Shown here: positions 9,039 through 18,798 of the stretch, piece by piece
Position numbering within the stretch: position 1 is the stretch's first letter
Layout: every line of letters starts with the position of its first letter
Source: Anaerolineae bacterium
Lineage (GTDB): Bacteria; Chloroflexota; Anaerolineae; Aggregatilineales; Phototrophicaceae
Assembly: GCA_022843745.1 (NCBI GenBank)
Contig: JALHNB010000041.1
Span: 1-63,265, forward strand
Direction: 5' to 3'
Length of the DNA stretch: 63,265 bases
Notes under the pieces: model-generated
What the model was told of the DNA's origin: nothing
Seen by the model: the letters and a program-made list of their open reading frames with translations, nothing else
Databases searched by the model: none
Translations under genes and position numbers: made by a program

Positions 9039-10178
9039 TTACGTGTAAGGATCGGCGGCATCGCGCAGGCCGTCGCCCAGAAAATTTAAGGCCAGTACCG
9101 AAATGACTACTGCTATGCCGGGTACGAACAGCAGCCAGGGCGCTGTTGAGATGGATCGGATATTCTGCGCTTCCTGAAGCAGTACGCCCCAGCTATTGAT
9201 CGGTGGACGCAGACCGATACCGAGAAAGCTGAGGGATGTTTCGGCGATAATCATGCCTGGGATCGCCAGGGTGACGACGGCAATAATATGACTCGTGAAT
9301 GAGGGCACCATGTGGTGGAAAATGATCCGCAGGCTGCTGCATCCATCCAATCGCGCGGCCTTGACGAAATCTTCGGTTTTGAGCGCGTAGAACTTGCCAC
9401 GTACCACCCGGGCCAACCCGGTCCAGCCGATGACCGATAAAATGACCGTAATCAGAAAGTAAACATACAGTGGTGGTACATCTACTGGAATCGCGGCGGC
9501 CAGTCCGATCCAGAGTGGAATGGATGGGATCGATTGCAGGAACTCGATCAACCGTTGGATTACATTGTCAATCCAGCCGCCGAAGTAACCAGAAATGCCA
9601 CCTAGCAGTATCCCGAAGAACAGGCTGAACGTCACACCAACCAGACCAATTGTCATCGAAATGCGCGAACCGTAGATCGTACGCGACAGGACATCCTGGC
9701 CGAGTCTGTCTGCACCCATCAAATACATGGGGTCACCCTCGTTGATCGGGCCGAGCAGTCGGATGTTGGTTTCAATCAATCCCAGGATTTTGTAAGGGCT
9801 GCCTTTGACAAAGAAGCCAACCGGATGCTGAATTTCAGGGTCAACGACGAAGTTACGCCGACCTGCATTGTAGTCGATCTCGATGGTATAGCCGTTAACA
9901 TAGGGGCTGAACTTGCCATCGTTAAACAGGTGCAGCGTTTGTGGCGGGGCGTAGGTGTAGTTTGATGCGTATTGATCGGGCGCAGAGGGAGCAAAGAACT
10001 CGGCGAACAGTGCGACAAAGTAGAACATAAACGTCACGATGCCACCGAGCATCGCCAGGCGGTGTTTGCGAAACTTCCACCAGATGAGCTTCCGCTGGCT
10101 GGCTGCAACATAGCCATGATCGACCTTGATCGCCCCCACTGCTTCCGGGGTATTGATCGGAAATTGTGCCTCTGTCAT
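9039..10178 (-). CDS. ABC permease, DppC/OppC family
   Basis: This 379-residue inner-membrane protein has a cytoplasmic N-terminus, one early helix (about 43-63), a long loop, then the five-helix BPD_transp_1 core with the EAA-type loop [19 protein letters not shown]. It carries the OppC hallmark [18 protein letters not shown]. The loop of about 100 residues after the first helix is longer than in standard DppC. AAAGGAC lies seven bases before the ATG. Partner of the DppB-like permease 12 bases upstream. Confidence 0.92.
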   Translation of the reverse strand: MTEAQFPINTPEAVGAIKVDHGYVAASQRKLIWWKFRKHRLAMLGGIVTFMFYFVALFAEFFAPSAPDQYASNYTYAPPQTLHLFNDGKFSPYVNGYTIEIDYNAGRRNFVVDPEIQHPVGFFVKGSPYKILGLIETNIRLLGPINEGDPMYLMGADRLGQDVLSRTIYGSRISMTIGLVGVTFSLFFGILLGGISGYFGGWIDNVIQRLIEFLQSIPSIPLWIGLAAAIPVDVPPLYVYFLITVILSVIGWTGLARVVRGKFYALKTEDFVKAARLDGCSSLRIIFHHMVPSFTSHIIAVVTLAIPGMIIAETSLSFLGIGLRPPINSWGVLLQEAQNIRSISTAPWLLFVPGIAVVISVLALNFLGDGLRDAADPYT

Positions 10179-10190
10179 CAGATTTGTCCT

Positions 10191-11177
10191 TTAAGGGAAC
10201 CGGATTCGCGGATCAAGCCAGGCTAGCAGCAGGTCAGAAAACAAGGTGCCGATCACTGCCAGCAAACTCAGCAGCAGGATGAAGCTGCCCGCTAGATACA
10301 TATCCTGGGTGCGCAGTGCATCCAGCAGCAGCGGTCCAGTGGTCTGCAAACTGAGGACAATAGCAACAATCGTTTCGCCAGATACCAGACCAACGAACAC
10401 ATCGTTCAGGCTGCTGACAAACGGATTGAGGGCATGCCGTAGTGGGTATTTGATGAGAAGCCAGTATTCCGGCAGCCCTTTGGTGCGGGCAGTCGTGACA
10501 TAGGGTCGGCGCAGCTCATCAAGCAGGTTCGCCCGCAGTGTGCGGATGAGTCCGGCAGTGCCTGCCGTGCCCAATATGACTATCGGTATCCATAAATGAC
10601 TGAGCAAGTCGAGAAATTTATCGATACTCCATGGAGCGTCCACATATTCCGGTGAAAACAGGCCGCCAACGCTCTGCCCGAAGTATTTGAACGAGATATA
10701 CAGTAAGACCAGTGCGATCAAGAAGCTCGGCGTCGCCAGGCCAATGAAGCCGAGAAATGTCACAAAGTAATCGCCCAGGGAATATTTGCGTACTGCTGAG
10801 TAAACACCGATGGGGATCGCAACCGCCCATATAAACGCGAGCGTTGAGAGTGATAGGAAGAAAGTCAACAAGAGGCGCTGCCAGATCAGTTCTTCAACCG
10901 GGCGATTCCACCGAAACGAATAGCCAAATTCGCCACGCAGCACAACATCCGAAATCCAGTCGACATATTGGATTGGCAGCGGTTTGTCCAGCCCATAAAT
11001 TTCGCGGAAACCCTCTTCTTCTTCCTCCGTAATGACTTCTCCCGACTGCTGCCGTTCTACAACCAATCGGTCAACAAAATCACCAGGCGGTAAGTTGATA
11101 ATGATGAAAGAGACGATTGAGATGGCAATCACAGTGGGAATCATATACAAAAAGCGTTTGATAATGTACTGCGCCAT
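10191..11177 (-). CDS. ABC permease, DppB/OppB family
   Basis: This 328-residue permease has the typical N-terminal helix YIIKRFLYMIPTVIAISIV, a periplasmic segment and the six-helix core. The EAA-type loop reads RTKGLPEYWLLIKYPLRHA and the C-terminus is LDPRIRF. It forms the channel with the DppC-like protein. Between its start and the binding-protein gene lies a strong hairpin (11210-11249) that probably reduces permease expression relative to the binding protein. Confidence 0.92.
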   Translation of the reverse strand: MAQYIIKRFLYMIPTVIAISIVSFIIINLPPGDFVDRLVVERQQSGEVITEEEEEGFREIYGLDKPLPIQYVDWISDVVLRGEFGYSFRWNRPVEELIWQRLLLTFFLSLSTLAFIWAVAIPIGVYSAVRKYSLGDYFVTFLGFIGLATPSFLIALVLLYISFKYFGQSVGGLFSPEYVDAPWSIDKFLDLLSHLWIPIVILGTAGTAGLIRTLRANLLDELRRPYVTTARTKGLPEYWLLIKYPLRHALNPFVSSLNDVFVGLVSGETIVAIVLSLQTTGPLLLDALRTQDMYLAGSFILLLSLLAVIGTLFSDLLLAWLDPRIRFP

Positions 11178-11209
11178 AGCACATGCTTCCAGATAATAGC
11201 CTATACAGG

Positions 11210-11249
11210 ACCAGCAGGGGCAGCAAATTGTGGCTGTTACCCTGCTGGT
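11210..11249 (-). promoter_or_regulatory. hairpin between binding-protein and permease genes
   Basis: ACCAGCAGGG at 11210-11219 is perfectly complementary to CCCTGCTGGT at 11240-11249, with a further CAGC/GCTG pair inside. There is no U tract, so it is more likely an mRNA-stabilising or partial-termination structure than a full terminator. A smaller GATCAG/CTGATC hairpin follows at 11275-11293. Confidence 0.6.
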
Positions 11250-11315
11250 GAATTCTGTGAAATCAGACCCTAAAGATCAGTATTTTCCTGATCTCTGGAG
11301 TTGTCGCGCGATCTG

Positions 11316-13271
11316 TTAGTTGGCGCTGCTGTCAACGTAGAACGTTTCAAAGTTGACCGGAGCTGGTCCGGGGTAGAGCCAACCACGCATCAGTGTGTCC
11401 GGCACGTTACGCAGGCTGTTATTAACCACGAAGTATTCGCCTGAAGGCAGGCTCAGACCGATCGAGTAGAACTCGTCCGCAGCGATTTGCAACAGTTCTT
11501 GGAACAGAGCAATTTGCGCTTCGGGGTCAACAGTGCGGCGAACTTCATTATAGATTTCGTACTGACGTTGTAAACCTGCCGGTGGTTCGGCTGCTTCGGC
11601 AGTCGCGAGATCGCCATAACCGAGACCGAACTCCTCATTGGCCCAGGTGCGCCAGCCATTGGCAAATTCCGGCGTGAAGGTGTTGTTATCCAACATCGGC
11701 TGTAAACCGAGGGCATTTTCACCGACCCAGACAAAGGCATCAATGTCATCTTCGTGTTTACGTTCACGCCAGATGTCATTTGAAGCCGGGAAAATCATCG
11801 TTTCAATGCCAACCTCTTCCCAATAGCGTTCGTAGAACTGGAGGATGTCAATCCATTCCGGGCGGAAATCCTGGTTCGCCAGTACGGTGAAACTGAAGCG
11901 CTCACCATCGGGGCGCAGGCGGAAGCCGTCGGCATCTTTTTCCGGCATCACCTTGTCCAGATGTTCGTTGGCAAGGTTCACACTGTACTCAAGGTACTGG
12001 GTTGAGAGCTGTTCATTGTAGAGCGGTGATTCTGGACGAGGCCCGTCTTGGAACGGAATACCCTGACCGATGTAGACAGTGTCCAGGATTGTCTGGCGAT
12101 CCAGCGCGTGCGAGAGACCAATGCGGAAATCCTTATTCTGGATGATTTCAGCCTGAACAGGATCGGGATGATTGAACTTCATGTGCAACCGCATCGTCTC
12201 GAAGTTGCTGCTTACCGCATCCACGAAGCGATAGTTGCCAGTTTCCATGTTGTCAAAGAACACAGCACGGTTGGGTGGCGTGCTAATTTCATCATTGGAG
12301 AGGCTGTCTTCACCATCAATCGTCTTCAGCAGGGCAACCTCAGGGTCGGTCACGAGAGTGAAGACACGTTCGTCAATGTAGGGCAGTTGGTTGCACGATG
12401 GATCTATTTTGAAGTAGTAAGGATTACGGACAAAGGTGAAGCGCTCTTTACCTCCCAGGAATGGTTCGGTTGGCATCCAGGGCTGGAGGGTCGGGCGGGC
12501 CGGATCATTGTATTCAGCGTCCTGACCATACGAACCGACACGGCCAATCCACCAGGGGCCATATTCGGAAGCACTCGCTTCAGCCATCATTTCGGCGACA
12601 CCGTCCGGATTCAGTTCCATGCTGAACTGGCTCAGGTAGTGTTCCGGGAACTGGGTGATGCGGACACCGTAGGATGCGGACAGATTTTGCAGGAACAGAC
12701 CATTCGGTTCGGTGAAACTGAATTCGACAGTCAGGTCGTCAATCTTGGTAACAGTTGCAGGTTCACCACCGGTCACAAAATAGGGGTACGGGCCGTTGGG
12801 ATAAATGTCGGTGTTGGTTTCAACCTGTTCCCACCAGAAAAGGATGTCATCTGCGGTGAAAAGTTCACCGTCCGACCACTTCAGGCCTTCGCGCAGGGAG
12901 AAAGTATAGGTTGTGCCGTCTTCGTTGACTTCCCAACCTTCGGCAATGTTCGGGATCACTTCACTGCCCTCAGCGTTCCAGCGCACCAGGTTTTCATACC
13001 CGAATTGGCGGAATTCAGCCAGCCGTCCCCCATTATAAAAGTCAAACATCTGACCGCCGTACTCACCAATTTGTTCGTAGGGTTCAACGACACGAGGGTT
13101 GACAGGCAAGCGCTCGGCAACGGGTGGCAACTCGCCGCTGGCGACCCGTTCCGCCAGCATTGGTGCTTCGTTATATGCCTCGCATGTCACTGCATCCTGG
13201 ACCGCCAGCGTCGGGACGACGACCAGCATCAGGGCAGCGACGACTAAAGAAACACGACTCAATAGTTTCAT
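11316..13271 (-). CDS. extracellular solute-binding protein, family 5 (peptide/opine type)
   Basis: This 651-residue secreted receptor has a signal peptide MKLLSRVSLVVAALMLVVV ending near AVQ. The mature part has the SBP_bac_5 layout with the signature GWEVNEDGTTYTFSLREGLKWSDG near the N-terminus and a repeated-lobe body. It is longer than classical DppA (about 535), like the large binding proteins common in sugar-using Chloroflexota. The ATG at 13271 was chosen because AAAGGT lies nine bases before it; an in-frame ATG at 13295 has no site. First gene of the importer operon. An inverted repeat about 100 bases upstream may be its operator. Confidence 0.9.
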   Translation of the reverse strand: MKLLSRVSLVVAALMLVVVPTLAVQDAVTCEAYNEAPMLAERVASGELPPVAERLPVNPRVVEPYEQIGEYGGQMFDFYNGGRLAEFRQFGYENLVRWNAEGSEVIPNIAEGWEVNEDGTTYTFSLREGLKWSDGELFTADDILFWWEQVETNTDIYPNGPYPYFVTGGEPATVTKIDDLTVEFSFTEPNGLFLQNLSASYGVRITQFPEHYLSQFSMELNPDGVAEMMAEASASEYGPWWIGRVGSYGQDAEYNDPARPTLQPWMPTEPFLGGKERFTFVRNPYYFKIDPSCNQLPYIDERVFTLVTDPEVALLKTIDGEDSLSNDEISTPPNRAVFFDNMETGNYRFVDAVSSNFETMRLHMKFNHPDPVQAEIIQNKDFRIGLSHALDRQTILDTVYIGQGIPFQDGPRPESPLYNEQLSTQYLEYSVNLANEHLDKVMPEKDADGFRLRPDGERFSFTVLANQDFRPEWIDILQFYERYWEEVGIETMIFPASNDIWRERKHEDDIDAFVWVGENALGLQPMLDNNTFTPEFANGWRTWANEEFGLGYGDLATAEAAEPPAGLQRQYEIYNEVRRTVDPEAQIALFQELLQIAADEFYSIGLSLPSGEYFVVNNSLRNVPDTLMRGWLYPGPAPVNFETFYVDSSAN

Positions 13272-13372
13272 TCGTAACATACCTTTCATGAGCACTAATT
13301 AATAGGGAAAGTGAGAAGTGAGGCTGGTACAAGCTGTACAGCCGGCAAACGTAAGTAACTCGTCCTGTGTAT

Positions 13373-13389
13373 TGGTGACTTTCACCAAC
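13373..13389. promoter_or_regulatory. candidate operator upstream of the importer operon
   Basis: TTGGTGA-CTT-TCACCAA is a perfect 7-base inverted repeat about 100 bases upstream of the binding-protein start at 13271. No regulator gene lies next to it. The symmetry suggests a dimeric repressor or activator site. Confidence 0.35.
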
Positions 13390-13510
13390 GCTGGGCTATT
13401 TTAAAGGTATGAATTAAAGAGCGAGGTTAAGTTGATTTAAGTTTGATTTAACGTTATGTTGAGGAAGGAATATCAAATCACTGTTAATCGCGACCAGAAA
13501 AATTAAGGAA

Positions 13511-15562
13511 CTACAGAATTCGCAGCAGCAATGACCCTTCTTCCGGTAGCGTATTAAAATGAACGCCGGTCTCCATCAGATCACTCCCACGTTGCGCGCC
13601 CAAATCCTCGCCTTCAAACCCTACGATGCGATAGAGGCGACCCGACTGCAAATCAGATAATCGAATCGTCCGTGATTCTTCGCCCCCTGGCAGGCGGAAT
13701 ACAAACAACAGGCTTTCGGTTTCGTCAGGCAGGCGATATTGAAAAGCACTCCAGCGATCACCGCTCCCGTCACGCCTCGGTTGATCAGTCAATCGATAAA
13801 GCTCGGCATCCTTTACAAAACGGCGAACGTGCTGTTTATAAATTCGCGCATGGTCGCTCAAGCGGCTTTCCACCCAGGCGGGCAGTTCTGGGAGCTTTTG
13901 CGAGAATCCGAACACGTTGAGCATGGAGATGCGTGTGTAATAATCGAGTTGATGCGGCTTGAGCTTGGGATCACGCGGGTTGAAATTCTGCGGTGGTGGC
14001 GGATTCTTATTGATCCACTCGCCAAAACTCCAATGTAAACAAGCATTGGGGGCTAACATGGTTGTCGCGCCCCAGAACAACTGTAAATCGTGTACCGGAT
14101 AATCAGGGTCGCTTAAAAATGTTATATCGGTACGGCGCATCAGGCCTAAATCGATTCTCAGGCCACCCGATGAGCAGCTTTCCAGCACGACTTCTGGAAA
14201 ATCACGCCGAACACGATCCAGCGTGTGATAGTAGCCCATATAATGCGTGTAGAGGCCATCACCAGCACCATGACCATGATCGGTGCGGTTGCAGCCAGCG
14301 CCGGGATCGAGATTGAAATCAAGCTTGATCCAATCGAGATTATTTTCGCGTATCAGGCGCGCGAGTGTTTGGTAGGCATGTTCCTGGGTTTCCGGGCTGC
14401 CGAAACAAATGTATCCCAACCGTTTGCTGTCGCGCAGCGCCACCAGTTCGGGACGGGTTTCAGCCAATCGCGCCTTGACACCCAACGCTTCAATTTCACA
14501 CCACATGCCAAATTTCATGCCGCGTGCGTGGCAATCATCTGAGAGGGGACGGGCGCCTCGCGGGAAACGTTCGCTGTTCACCAAATCCCAATCGCCACGA
14601 TAATCGTACCAGAATGTGTCCGCATCACTGGGGCCGAACCAGCCGGCATCCAGCACGCAAACCTCAACGCCCATCCTCTGGGCAACAGCGACATTTTCAA
14701 GGAATCGTGCTTCGTTGATGTGGTCATCCTCATAAGACCACCAATGATTCCATTCTACAGGCACCTTTGCGGATAATGATGTGCGTGGATACCAATAGCG
14801 CCGCCCGATGCGCGCGTACTGCTGCGAAACTGCGTTGAGGTCTTTACCCAGTCCCAGCACAACGATGGGCGTTTCCATCGTGCCGTTGGGCGCTAAATCT
14901 CTTGAAAATTCCCAATCATGCAGTCCGCCGCTGAGACGATAGCCGCCTTTAATCGGTTCAAAACGAAAGACCCAATTCCCCGACCAGGCTACGGACCCGG
15001 AAAGCACCGCGCCACTGCTGTGTGTCAGCGCAAACCAGGGATGCTGCCCTTTCGAGGAGCGCCCAAAACGAGTTTCGAGGATTTTCTCTCCTGCGAGACG
15101 CTCTCGAACAGGATTAAATTCATCTCCCCAGTCGCTCGTGTAGTAGAGCAGTTCGTACTCTGATGCGGGAATATCCAGCGTGAATGAATCAGCCCGTGAC
15201 ACTTGAATAGAGTGGCTGCTTGTGCAGCGAATCACCTGCCAGGCTTCGGTCAGCGCCGTATCCTGATACACCTTAAGGTGATGCTCGACTTCAAAACCGT
15301 TTCCATCGAAGCACGCGATCATGTGTTGTACGCCAGCCACCGAGAAATCCATTTCAATTCCAGCTAATTCCAAGATGCGACTGGTATAGCGCTGACCGTC
15401 AATTGTCAGGGCAAACAACTCGCTCTCTGTGCCCGAATGCAGCCATGACTGCCTCTCCCCAGCATAGCGAGTCAGTGAGAGAAGCTGTTCATCGCGGCTA
15501 AAAACGAGATCAAGCATGGCAGTTGACAGGGTAATGTGTGATGGTGTCGCGGCTGTATTCAT
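13511..15562 (-). CDS. alpha-galactosidase, GH36 (melibiase)
   Basis: This 683-residue enzyme of the usual GH36 length has an N-terminal beta-sandwich, a TIM barrel starting around WNHWWSYEDD, and a C-terminal sheet. The catalytic nucleophile is Asp415 in WIKLDFN and the likely acid/base is Asp485 in FLSDPD. The substrate motif ESCSSGGLRID lies between them. No signal peptide, so it probably acts in the cytoplasm on imported raffinose- or melibiose-type oligosaccharides, releasing galactose. It lies just upstream of the peptide-type importer in the same direction and downstream of a broken sugar permease. Confidence 0.92.
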   Translation of the reverse strand: MNTAATPSHITLSTAMLDLVFSRDEQLLSLTRYAGERQSWLHSGTESELFALTIDGQRYTSRILELAGIEMDFSVAGVQHMIACFDGNGFEVEHHLKVYQDTALTEAWQVIRCTSSHSIQVSRADSFTLDIPASEYELLYYTSDWGDEFNPVRERLAGEKILETRFGRSSKGQHPWFALTHSSGAVLSGSVAWSGNWVFRFEPIKGGYRLSGGLHDWEFSRDLAPNGTMETPIVVLGLGKDLNAVSQQYARIGRRYWYPRTSLSAKVPVEWNHWWSYEDDHINEARFLENVAVAQRMGVEVCVLDAGWFGPSDADTFWYDYRGDWDLVNSERFPRGARPLSDDCHARGMKFGMWCEIEALGVKARLAETRPELVALRDSKRLGYICFGSPETQEHAYQTLARLIRENNLDWIKLDFNLDPGAGCNRTDHGHGAGDGLYTHYMGYYHTLDRVRRDFPEVVLESCSSGGLRIDLGLMRRTDITFLSDPDYPVHDLQLFWGATTMLAPNACLHWSFGEWINKNPPPPQNFNPRDPKLKPHQLDYYTRISMLNVFGFSQKLPELPAWVESRLSDHARIYKQHVRRFVKDAELYRLTDQPRRDGSGDRWSAFQYRLPDETESLLFVFRLPGGEESRTIRLSDLQSGRLYRIVGFEGEDLGAQRGSDLMETGVHFNTLPEEGSLLLRIL

Positions 15563-15598
15563 AATCGGAGGCTCCCCCAGATGAAGCAGGCTATAGAA

Positions 15599-15924
15599 TT
15601 ATTTGCCAATGCCCGCCGAAATTCCCTTAACAATATACCTTGAGAACACGATCTGCACGATAAGAGTTGGTAGTGAGGACATGAGTAAACCGATCATCAG
15701 CAGCGGTTGATTAGTGGTGAAGCGCCCAACGACCATCGACACCGTTGAAGTGATCGTGCGTTTGCTTTCATCGGGTAGCATCAACGCCAGGATCGGTTTA
15801 TTTCACATACTAAGGAAATTCAGGATGCCTAACGTTAAAATCGCAGGACTGCCGATTGGCAGGATAATCGATTGATAAATCTGTCGGAGGGCAGACTTCC
15901 GACGGTGTACATCAGAATGACTGA
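15599..15924 (-). pseudogene. sugar ABC permease (MalG-like), C-terminal remnant
   Basis: On the minus strand IYQSIILPIGSPAILTLGIL, the permease segment after the EAA loop, is followed by an in-frame TGA at 15803-15805 where the family has Trp (FLSM-stop-NKPILAL). The frame then continues through DESKRTITSTVS to the family's usual C-terminus (FSRYIVKGISAGIGK). Everything upstream is gone, cut by the IS5-type relic. This is probably the end of an importer operon that once accompanied the neighbouring alpha-galactosidase gene. Confidence 0.7.
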
Positions 15925-16084
15925 GATGTCGAAGGCTTTCAGATCTTGCCGCGTCGTTGGGTGGTTGAGCGCACTTTCGCTTGGTTAGGCGGCTACCAGC
16001 GGTTGAGTAAAGACTACGAAGTCTTACCACGAGTCAGTCAGGGTCGCTATGACCCATCTCATGCTCCGCCGCCTCGCTCATTGA
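15925..16084 (+). pseudogene. IS5-type transposase, C-terminal remnant
   Basis: The plus strand reads [20 protein letters not shown] followed by LSKDYE, the highly conserved last block of IS5-group DDE transposases, including the catalytic Glu region. Upstream a stop occurs at 15922-15924. Downstream the expected ending ([13 protein letters not shown], stop at 16082-16084) lies in another frame, so there is a frameshift near 16035. It abuts the permease remnant and probably caused that deletion. No inverted repeats were found. Confidence 0.7.
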
Positions 16085-16181
16085 CCTTTTTAGACAGTCT
16101 CTCAGACAAGGAAACACCCTTAAGTCTCAGCCATGAGCATCTGTCCGATCTGGCAGAGCAGGTTGCTGCCAGCCCCGACAG

Positions 16182-16300
16182 GCGACAGAAGACCAGCTTT
16201 AGAAGAAGGCTTTTAGGCCGACCTGGATATTTTCTCATTATCCTTTCTCCTTTTTTAAGATGTGGCGTGACATTGTGCGCCGTTTTTGCTTCGAGTTAAC
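16182..16300. repeat. diverged direct repeat, copy 2 (integrase 3' end and flank)
   Basis: Partner of 4619-4738. 16182-16241 matches copy 1 at 53 of 60 bases. On the minus strand, 16300 back to about 16250 reads [17 protein letters not shown], which aligns with the last residues of the integrase remnant at 4675. No more of that integrase is present, so this is the scar of a second element of the same type. Confidence 0.7.
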
Positions 16301-16401
16301 GCTTATCATCAGCTCAATAAAGTTGAAAGCAATCAGTCCATTTCATCTCAACCTTCCAGGGTTGTCATGATATGATGAGGTGATTATCAAAGGGGAGGCA
16401 A

Positions 16402-17910
16402 ATGGCATTTTACTACGATCAGCCGTCTCGCACCTTCAGCGAGTACCTATTGGTTCCAGGCTATTCATCAGCGGAGTGCATACCGGCGAATGTCTCGCTG
16501 AAAACGCCGCTCGTCCGGTTCAAAAAGGGCGAAACGCCGGCGCTGTCGCTCAATACGCCGCTTGTTTCGGCGATCATGCAGTCCGTCTCGGACGATGGCA
16601 TGGCGATTGCTCTGGCGCGTGAGGGCGGTGTCTCGTTCATTTACTGCTCGCAGCCCATCGAGAAGCAGGCGGAGATGGTGCGCCGCGTAAAGAACTACAA
16701 GGCGGGGTTCGTCGTCACGGACTCGGCTGTCCACTCTGATCATACGCTGGGTGACATTCTGCGCCTGAAAGAAAAAACGGGTCATTCCACAGTCGCCGTC
16801 ACCGAAGACGGTACACCGAGTGGCAGGTTTATCGGCATCATCACCAGCCGCGACTATCGCGTCAGCCGGATGGAACGCGACACGAAAGTGTCCAGCTTTA
16901 TGACTCCCCTAGACAAGATCATCTATGGGCATGACGGCATCAGCCTGAAGGAAGCCAATGACATCATCTGGGAGCATAAAATCAATGTGCTGCCGATCAT
17001 TGACGACAATCAGCGCCTCATCTCGTTCGTGTTCCGCAAGGATTACGACTCGGACAAGGAGCATGTCCACGCGCTGCAAGACGAATCGAAACGGTATATC
17101 GTCGGTGCAGGTGTCAATACGCGGGATTACGAAAAGCGGATTCCGGCGCTGGTCGAGGCTGGTGTAGACGTGCTGTGCATCGACTCTTCGGAGGGATTTT
17201 CCGAGTGGCAGAAGCGCACGCTGGCGTTCGTGCGCGAGAAATATGGCGATACGGTGAAAATCGGCGCGGGCAACATTGTAGACCGTGCAGGTTTCCGCTT
17301 TTTGGCCGATTCCGGCGCGGATTTCGTTAAGGTGGGGATTGGTGGCGGTGCGATCTGTATCACGCGCGAGGCAAAGGGTATTGGTCGCGGTCAGGCTACT
17401 GCCGTGATTGAGGTCGCCAAAGCCCGCGATGAATATTTCGAGGAGACGGGCATTTACGTCCCCATCTGCTCCGACGGTGGTATCGTCCACGACTATCATA
17501 TTACGCTGGCGCTGGCGATGGGCAGCGATTTCTGTATGTTGGGTCGCTACTTCGCCCGCTTCGATGAAAGCCCGTCCAACAAGGTCGTCGTCAACGGCAA
17601 TTACATGAAGGAATACTGGGGCGAGGGCAGCGCCCGCGCCCGCAACTGGCAGCGCTATGATTCCGGTGGGGATGCCAAGCTCTCGTTTGAAGAAGGCGTG
17701 GACTCCTACGTGCCGTATGCTGGCAACCTGCACGACAATCTCGCCATCAGCCTGAGCAAGGTCAAGTCGGCGATGTGCAACTGCGGCAGCCTGAATATCC
17801 AGCACTTCCAGCAAAATGCGTGTCTGACGCTGGTCTCGTCGGTCAGCATTGTTGAAGGCGGTGCGCACGATGTGCTTGTGAAAGACCGTGAGGTCAGCGC
17901 GACAACATAG
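16402..17910 (+). CDS. guaB: IMP dehydrogenase
   Basis: This 502-residue enzyme oxidises IMP to XMP in guanine nucleotide synthesis, in the cytoplasm. It has a TIM barrel interrupted by a CBS-domain pair (about residues 105-220). The catalytic loop [10 protein letters not shown] has Cys319, and the active-site flap region follows (RARNWQRY). AGGGGAGG at 16391-16398 is a strong ribosome binding site for the ATG at 16402. The gene stands alone between a mobile-element scar and a broken glycosidase and is followed by a hairpin. Its evenly GC-rich codons and the conserved Firmicutes-like motif style may reflect transfer, but I cannot test that here. Confidence 0.92.
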   Translation: MAFYYDQPSRTFSEYLLVPGYSSAECIPANVSLKTPLVRFKKGETPALSLNTPLVSAIMQSVSDDGMAIALAREGGVSFIYCSQPIEKQAEMVRRVKNYKAGFVVTDSAVHSDHTLGDILRLKEKTGHSTVAVTEDGTPSGRFIGIITSRDYRVSRMERDTKVSSFMTPLDKIIYGHDGISLKEANDIIWEHKINVLPIIDDNQRLISFVFRKDYDSDKEHVHALQDESKRYIVGAGVNTRDYEKRIPALVEAGVDVLCIDSSEGFSEWQKRTLAFVREKYGDTVKIGAGNIVDRAGFRFLADSGADFVKVGIGGGAICITREAKGIGRGQATAVIEVAKARDEYFEETGIYVPICSDGGIVHDYHITLALAMGSDFCMLGRYFARFDESPSNKVVVNGNYMKEYWGEGSARARNWQRYDSGGDAKLSFEEGVDSYVPYAGNLHDNLAISLSKVKSAMCNCGSLNIQHFQQNACLTLVSSVSIVEGGAHDVLVKDREVSATT

Positions 17911-17929
17911 ATCACCCCAATATTTTGGA

Positions 17930-17958
17930 AACGGGAACATTTTTTAGGTGTTCCCGTT
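17930..17958 (+). terminator. hairpin downstream of guaB
   Basis: AACGGGAACA (17930-17939) and TGTTCCCGTT (17949-17958) form a perfect 10-base stem with a 9-base loop, 20 bases after the guaB stop. The U tract is displaced (TTTTT at 17970-17974), so termination strength is uncertain. Confidence 0.55.
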
Positions 17959-17996
17959 CCGTCAGATAATTTTTCCTCGAATGTCTTCGATTCAGC

Positions 17997-18665
17997 TTAT
18001 CTGTATGAGTAGATTTCCATACCCATTATCATGGCAAGCCCAGTCACGCCCACCAAATTCACAGTGAGCTGGCTGTCGTTAACGGTCACGGTGTATGGGC
18101 CATAACGTTGCCACGCGCTCAGGGCGAGATCGCCCACTCCTGAGGCGGCTTGCGACCCTTCAAGAACCAGATTTCAGGGCCGTCGGTTTGATACCCAATT
18201 TTCCATCGTCCGGAAGTACAAACGATTGTCCTGTTAGGAATGACCTGATTCAAATTGATGACCCCAGGCTCGTTGGTGGCATATAACAACGTATTGAGCA
18301 TCTGCCAGAATAACCAACCTGCGCAATTGGTATTGCCATGAATTGTATCTAATCTCATGCTGCACACTGCTGCCGGCGCGACCATCGACAAAGCCTTCAT
18401 TGCCAGAAGCAACCATGTGATTGGGATCACTAGACTTCACATAGGCAGACATTTCCGAAATCCAGGCCTGACCGATCCCTGTTCCAGCCATTTCCGGCTC
18501 GTTCATCAAGTCCCAGGCGAAGATGGTCGGGTCGTCTTTGTACTTGATGCCGGTCAGAGTGTTGGTGCGGTTCAAAATGTGCGAAACCCAGTTTTTGTAG
18601 AACTGCTTGGTACGCGCGTCGGTGAAAAGAAAGTGTTTTGTTGGTGACGAAAAATAAGCAAACAA
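17997..18665 (-). pseudogene. GH5 endo-beta-mannanase-like glycosidase, broken
   Basis: Minus-strand pieces in several frames make up the remains of an extracellular glycosidase. The first, 18665-18234, contains FYKNWVSHILNRTNTLTG, DDPTIFAWDLMNEPE (the GH5 acid/base Glu in NEP) and AYVKSSDPNHMV. A second frame carries CAGWLFWQMLNTLLYATNEPG, the end of the barrel. A third ends in a beta-rich segment (YGPYTVTVNDSQLTV, then GMEIYSY, stop 17997-17999), possibly a malectin-like binding module. The N-terminus and signal peptide are lost. It lies downstream of a sugar importer, which may once have served mannan oligosaccharides. Confidence 0.65.
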
Positions 18666-18728
18666 TTTGAAGTGGAAATATCGGGATCAAACGCTTCTGG
18701 CGTAGTCAGAAGCGCTTGAAGATGCAAT

Positions 18729-18768
18729 AAAAAACGAGAGTGTAGTCTTTCCTAGCTACACGCTCGTT
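18729..18768 (-). terminator. intrinsic terminator of the fused sugar permease gene
   Basis: On the minus strand AACGAGCGTGTAG pairs with CTACACTCTCGTT (13 bases, one mismatch) around a 10-base loop, followed by TTTTTTATTG. It lies about 30 bases past the permease stop. A second stem (CGCTTCTG/CAGAAGCG) follows at about 18694-18717. Confidence 0.75.
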
Positions 18769-18798
18769 GTAATATTGAATTTGTTGGCTTTTTCTGTA

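Noticed and set aside
12048-13247. 399-codon plus-strand frame
   Set aside because: Fully antisense to the binding-protein gene, which has a signal peptide and family motifs; the antisense product has none.
4619-16300. attL/attR pair bounding an 11.5-kb element
   Set aside because: Both copies include integrase coding sequence on the same side, so they look like two element ends rather than the two halves of one integration; also neither lies in a tRNA gene.
16909-17940. 343-codon minus-strand frame
   Set aside because: Antisense to guaB, and explained by that gene's codon bias.
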